Assembly (NCBI RefSeq): GCF_029076695.1
Contig: NZ_JARFIK010000001.1
Span: forward strand, 1,426,001 to 1,490,000
Origin: Adlercreutzia equolifaciens
GTDB lineage: Bacteria > Actinomycetota > Coriobacteriia > Coriobacteriales > Eggerthellaceae
DNA length: 64,000 nucleotides
Reading direction: 5' to 3'
The notes beneath the pieces were generated by a model, which saw only the letters and a list, made by a program, of their open reading frames with translations, did no database searches and was not told the origin of the DNA. Below are positions 62,091-64,000 of the stretch, one piece after another (within the stretch, counting starts at the first letter, position 1; each line of letters begins with the position of its first letter). The position numbers and the translations under genes are program-made.

Positions 62091-62747
62091 GTGACCACCT
62101 TTGCCCTTGTGGGCGCCTCTGATTTCAACGCCGCGCATTTTGAGGCTCGTTACCGGGGCGGCGCGTTCGATGCTGTCATTGCCGTGGACGGCGGCTTCGC
62201 TTCCTTGGAAACCATCGGAGTGGTGCCCGATCTGGCTCTTGGCGATTTCGATTCGCTGGGGTTTGTGCCTTCGGGTGTGGAGGTTCAGGCCTTTCCGCCC
62301 GAGAAGGACGCGTCCGATATGGAACTGGCGCTCGAAGAGGCAGTGCGGCAGGGCACCTCGGCAGTGATGGTGTACGGTGCTCTCGGTCAACGTCTCGATC
62401 ACACCCTGGCCAACCTACAGCTGCTCGCCTCCTTTGCGGAGCGCGGGTTGGCGGTGAGCGCCGTGGGCGAAGAGTCCTGCGTGGTGTTTCTGGTCGGTCC
62501 TAGCGAGCTGTCTCTTGATGGGGCCGCAGGCGGCATCGTTTCGGTGTTCTCGCTCGCTGACGAGAGCCGTGGCGTGACCGAAGAAGGCCTGAAATGGGAG
62601 CTTGACGCCGTGACTATGACGAGCCGCACCAGTTGGGGCCTTTCGAACGAGCTGACGGGCCGTCCTGCCCGCATTGCCGTGGAAAGCGGCACGCTGGCGG
62701 TGTTCTGTCCGCTTGAGAGTGCGGTCGCACGCGGCGAGGGGCTATAA
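62091..62747 (+). CDS. thiN: Thiamine pyrophosphokinase
   Basis: 218 residues from GTG 62091, with AAGGGGAG upstream; another GTG at 62061 is possible. AVDGGFASLETIGVVPDLAL and GDFDSLG are the ATP/Mg-binding aspartates of the family, with DASDMELALEEAV and GALGQRLDHTLANLQLL following, then a C-terminal thiamine-binding beta domain (TSWGLSNELTG). Converts thiamine to TPP. It precedes a TPP riboswitch and thiC, giving a small thiamine locus. Confidence 0.94.
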   Translation: MTTFALVGASDFNAAHFEARYRGGAFDAVIAVDGGFASLETIGVVPDLALGDFDSLGFVPSGVEVQAFPPEKDASDMELALEEAVRQGTSAVMVYGALGQRLDHTLANLQLLASFAERGLAVSAVGEESCVVFLVGPSELSLDGAAGGIVSVFSLADESRGVTEEGLKWELDAVTMTSRTSWGLSNELTGRPARIAVESGTLAVFCPLESAVARGEGL

Positions 62748-62770
62748 TTCGCGGCAGTTACAATTTCATA

Positions 62771-62873
62771 GCTGGGGAGCTTGCAGCCGCTGGACGGCCG
62801 GGCAGGCTGAGAGGGAGCGCCGTATCGCTCCGACCCACCGAACCTGATATGGGTAATGCCAACGAAGGGAGTA
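62771..62873 (+). promoter_or_regulatory. TPP riboswitch (THI element) controlling thiC
   Basis: Conserved THI elements in order: GGGGAGC, GGCTGAGAGGGA, CGACCCACCGAACCTGAT and GGGTAATGCCAACGAAGGGA. The 3' end merges into the thiC ribosome site (AAGGGAG, four to ten bases before ATG), with no terminator hairpin in between, so control is probably translational. Confidence 0.95.
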
Positions 62874-62876
62874 GGT

Positions 62877-64000
62877 ATGACTGTCGCACAGTCACGGGGC
62901 GCCGCTCAAGCTGCGCCTGTCACGCAAATCGATTTCGCCCGAGCCGGAAGGATCACCCCCCAGATGGAGGCGGTGGCGCTTCAAGAGGGCCGCGACCCCG
63001 AGGCTATTCGCGCCGCTGTGGCCGCTGGGCGCGTGGCCATTCCCGCCAACATTCGCCATGCCAGCTTGCGCCCGGCCGCCGTGGGCTCCACGCTCGACGG
63101 CGTGCCGCTTGCCACCAAGGTGAATGTCAACCTGGGCATCTCAGGGGATCTGGCCGACGAGGCCGTGGAATGGGAGAAGGTGGCCGTGGCCCTGGATCTG
63201 GGCGCTGACGCCATCATGGACCTGTCCAATTCCGGCAAGACCCGCGCCTTCCGTCAGGCACTTATCGAGAAATCGCCGGCCATGATCGGCACCGTGCCCA
63301 TGTACGACGCCATTGGGTATTTGGAGAAGGCCCTCATTGCCATCTCGCCCGAAGACTTCCTTGAGGTGGTGCGCGCCCATGCGGAGGACGGCGTCGACTT
63401 CGTGACCATCCACGCGGGTATGAACCGTCGGGTCATCGAGTCGTTCAAGGAGACCGGCCGCCTGACCAACATTGTCTCCCGCGGTGGCTCGCTCATCTTC
63501 GCCTGGATGGAGGCCACGGGTCGCGAGAACCCCTTCTACGAGTACTACGATGAGGTGCTGGCAATCTTGCACGAGTACGACGTCACTATTTCACTGGGCG
63601 ACGCCATGCGTCCCGGCTCGGGCTACGATGCCACGGACGCGGCGCAAATCGCCGAGCTGATCGAGCTGGGAAAGTTGACGCAGCGCGCCTGGGACGCGGG
63701 CGTGCAGGTCATGGTAGAAGGGCCGGGACACATGGCCCTCGACGAGATTGCCGCCAATATGAAGCTGCAGAAGCGTCTGTGCCACCAGGCTCCCTTCTAT
63801 GTGCTGGGGCCCCTGGTCACCGATATTGCGCCCGGCTACGATCACATTACTGCTGCCATTGGCGGGGCGGTGGCCGCAACGGCCGGCGCCGACTTCCTCT
63901 GCTACGTAACACCGGCAGAGCATTTGCGCCTCCCCGATGCGAACGACGTGCGTGAAGGACTGGTGGCCACGCGCATTGCCGCCCACGCGGCCGACATCGC
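62877..64000 (+). CDS. thiC: Phosphomethylpyrimidine synthase ThiC, 5' part
   Basis: 374 codons from ATG 62877 to the window edge; about 60-80 more residues, including the C-terminal CxxCxxxxC radical-SAM cluster, lie beyond. Recognised by [57 protein letters not shown] and [17 protein letters not shown], and [15 protein letters not shown]. Converts aminoimidazole ribotide to HMP-phosphate, the thiamine pyrimidine. Under the TPP riboswitch. Confidence 0.97.
   Translation, partial: MTVAQSRGAAQAAPVTQIDFARAGRITPQMEAVALQEGRDPEAIRAAVAAGRVAIPANIRHASLRPAAVGSTLDGVPLATKVNVNLGISGDLADEAVEWEKVAVALDLGADAIMDLSNSGKTRAFRQALIEKSPAMIGTVPMYDAIGYLEKALIAISPEDFLEVVRAHAEDGVDFVTIHAGMNRRVIESFKETGRLTNIVSRGGSLIFAWMEATGRENPFYEYYDEVLAILHEYDVTISLGDAMRPGSGYDATDAAQIAELIELGKLTQRAWDAGVQVMVEGPGHMALDEIAANMKLQKRLCHQAPFYVLGPLVTDIAPGYDHITAAIGGAVAATAGADFLCYVTPAEHLRLPDANDVREGLVATRIAAHAADI

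Overview
The window is high-GC, gene-dense bacterial chromosome. It most probably comes from an anaerobic actinobacterium of the class Coriobacteriia, family Eggerthellaceae. The grounds are: several Tat-exported, lipobox-bearing redox enzymes; a LuxR regulator with a polytopic membrane N-terminus next to one of them; a pyruvate:ferredoxin oxidoreductase; and a division cluster with sepF but no ftsA. This placement is inference from gene content; no 16S rRNA is present.

Layout. 1-11.1 kb is respiratory/accessory: the 3' end of nifJ; a Tat flavoprotein with a downstream LysR regulator; a BrnA antitoxin whose BrnT toxin is reduced to a C-terminal remnant; a b-type cytochrome-like membrane protein divergent from a DMSO-reductase-family catalytic subunit and its 4Fe-4S partner; and a two-component system whose kinase carries a c-type haem motif. 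11.1-15.3 kb is a minus-strand, overlapping operon of ATP-grasp ligase, aspartate racemase and asparagine synthase, read here as a peptidoglycan D-aspartate branching and/or amidation module. 15.3-21.7 kb has a class I aminotransferase, a Na+/proline symporter with a structured leader, a flavodiiron protein and a secreted NlpC/P60 hydrolase, with palindromic and dispersed repeats between them.

22.0-26.6 kb is translation and secretion: tRNA-Tyr, -Thr, -Met, tuf, rpmG, tRNA-Trp, secE, nusG, rplK, rplA. 26.6-32.7 kb holds nadK, murJ, map, a second copy of the dispersed repeats, and pyrG. 32.9-37.1 kb holds a HicAB toxin-antitoxin pair, a membrane LuxR regulator and a Tat flavoprotein. 37.4-40.5 kb holds a DUF1846 protein, a TRIC-like channel and a XerD-type recombinase.

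40.8-61.4 kb is a complete dcw cluster in one direction: mraZ, rsmH, ftsL-like, ftsI, murE, murF, mraY, murD, ftsW, murG, murC, murB, ftsQ, ftsZ, pgeF, yggS, sepF, yggT, divIVA. An array of MraZ-type direct repeats overlaps its promoter. The window ends with a 100-bp hairpin element, rnpB (minus strand), thiamine pyrophosphokinase, a TPP riboswitch and a thiC truncated by the window edge.

The parts most worth follow-up are the anchorless DmsAB system with its cytochrome and haem kinase, the D-Asp ligase/racemase/AsnB operon beside a MurE with a DAP-type motif, the decayed brnT with retained brnA and operator, and two families of dispersed repeats that occur together at two loci.
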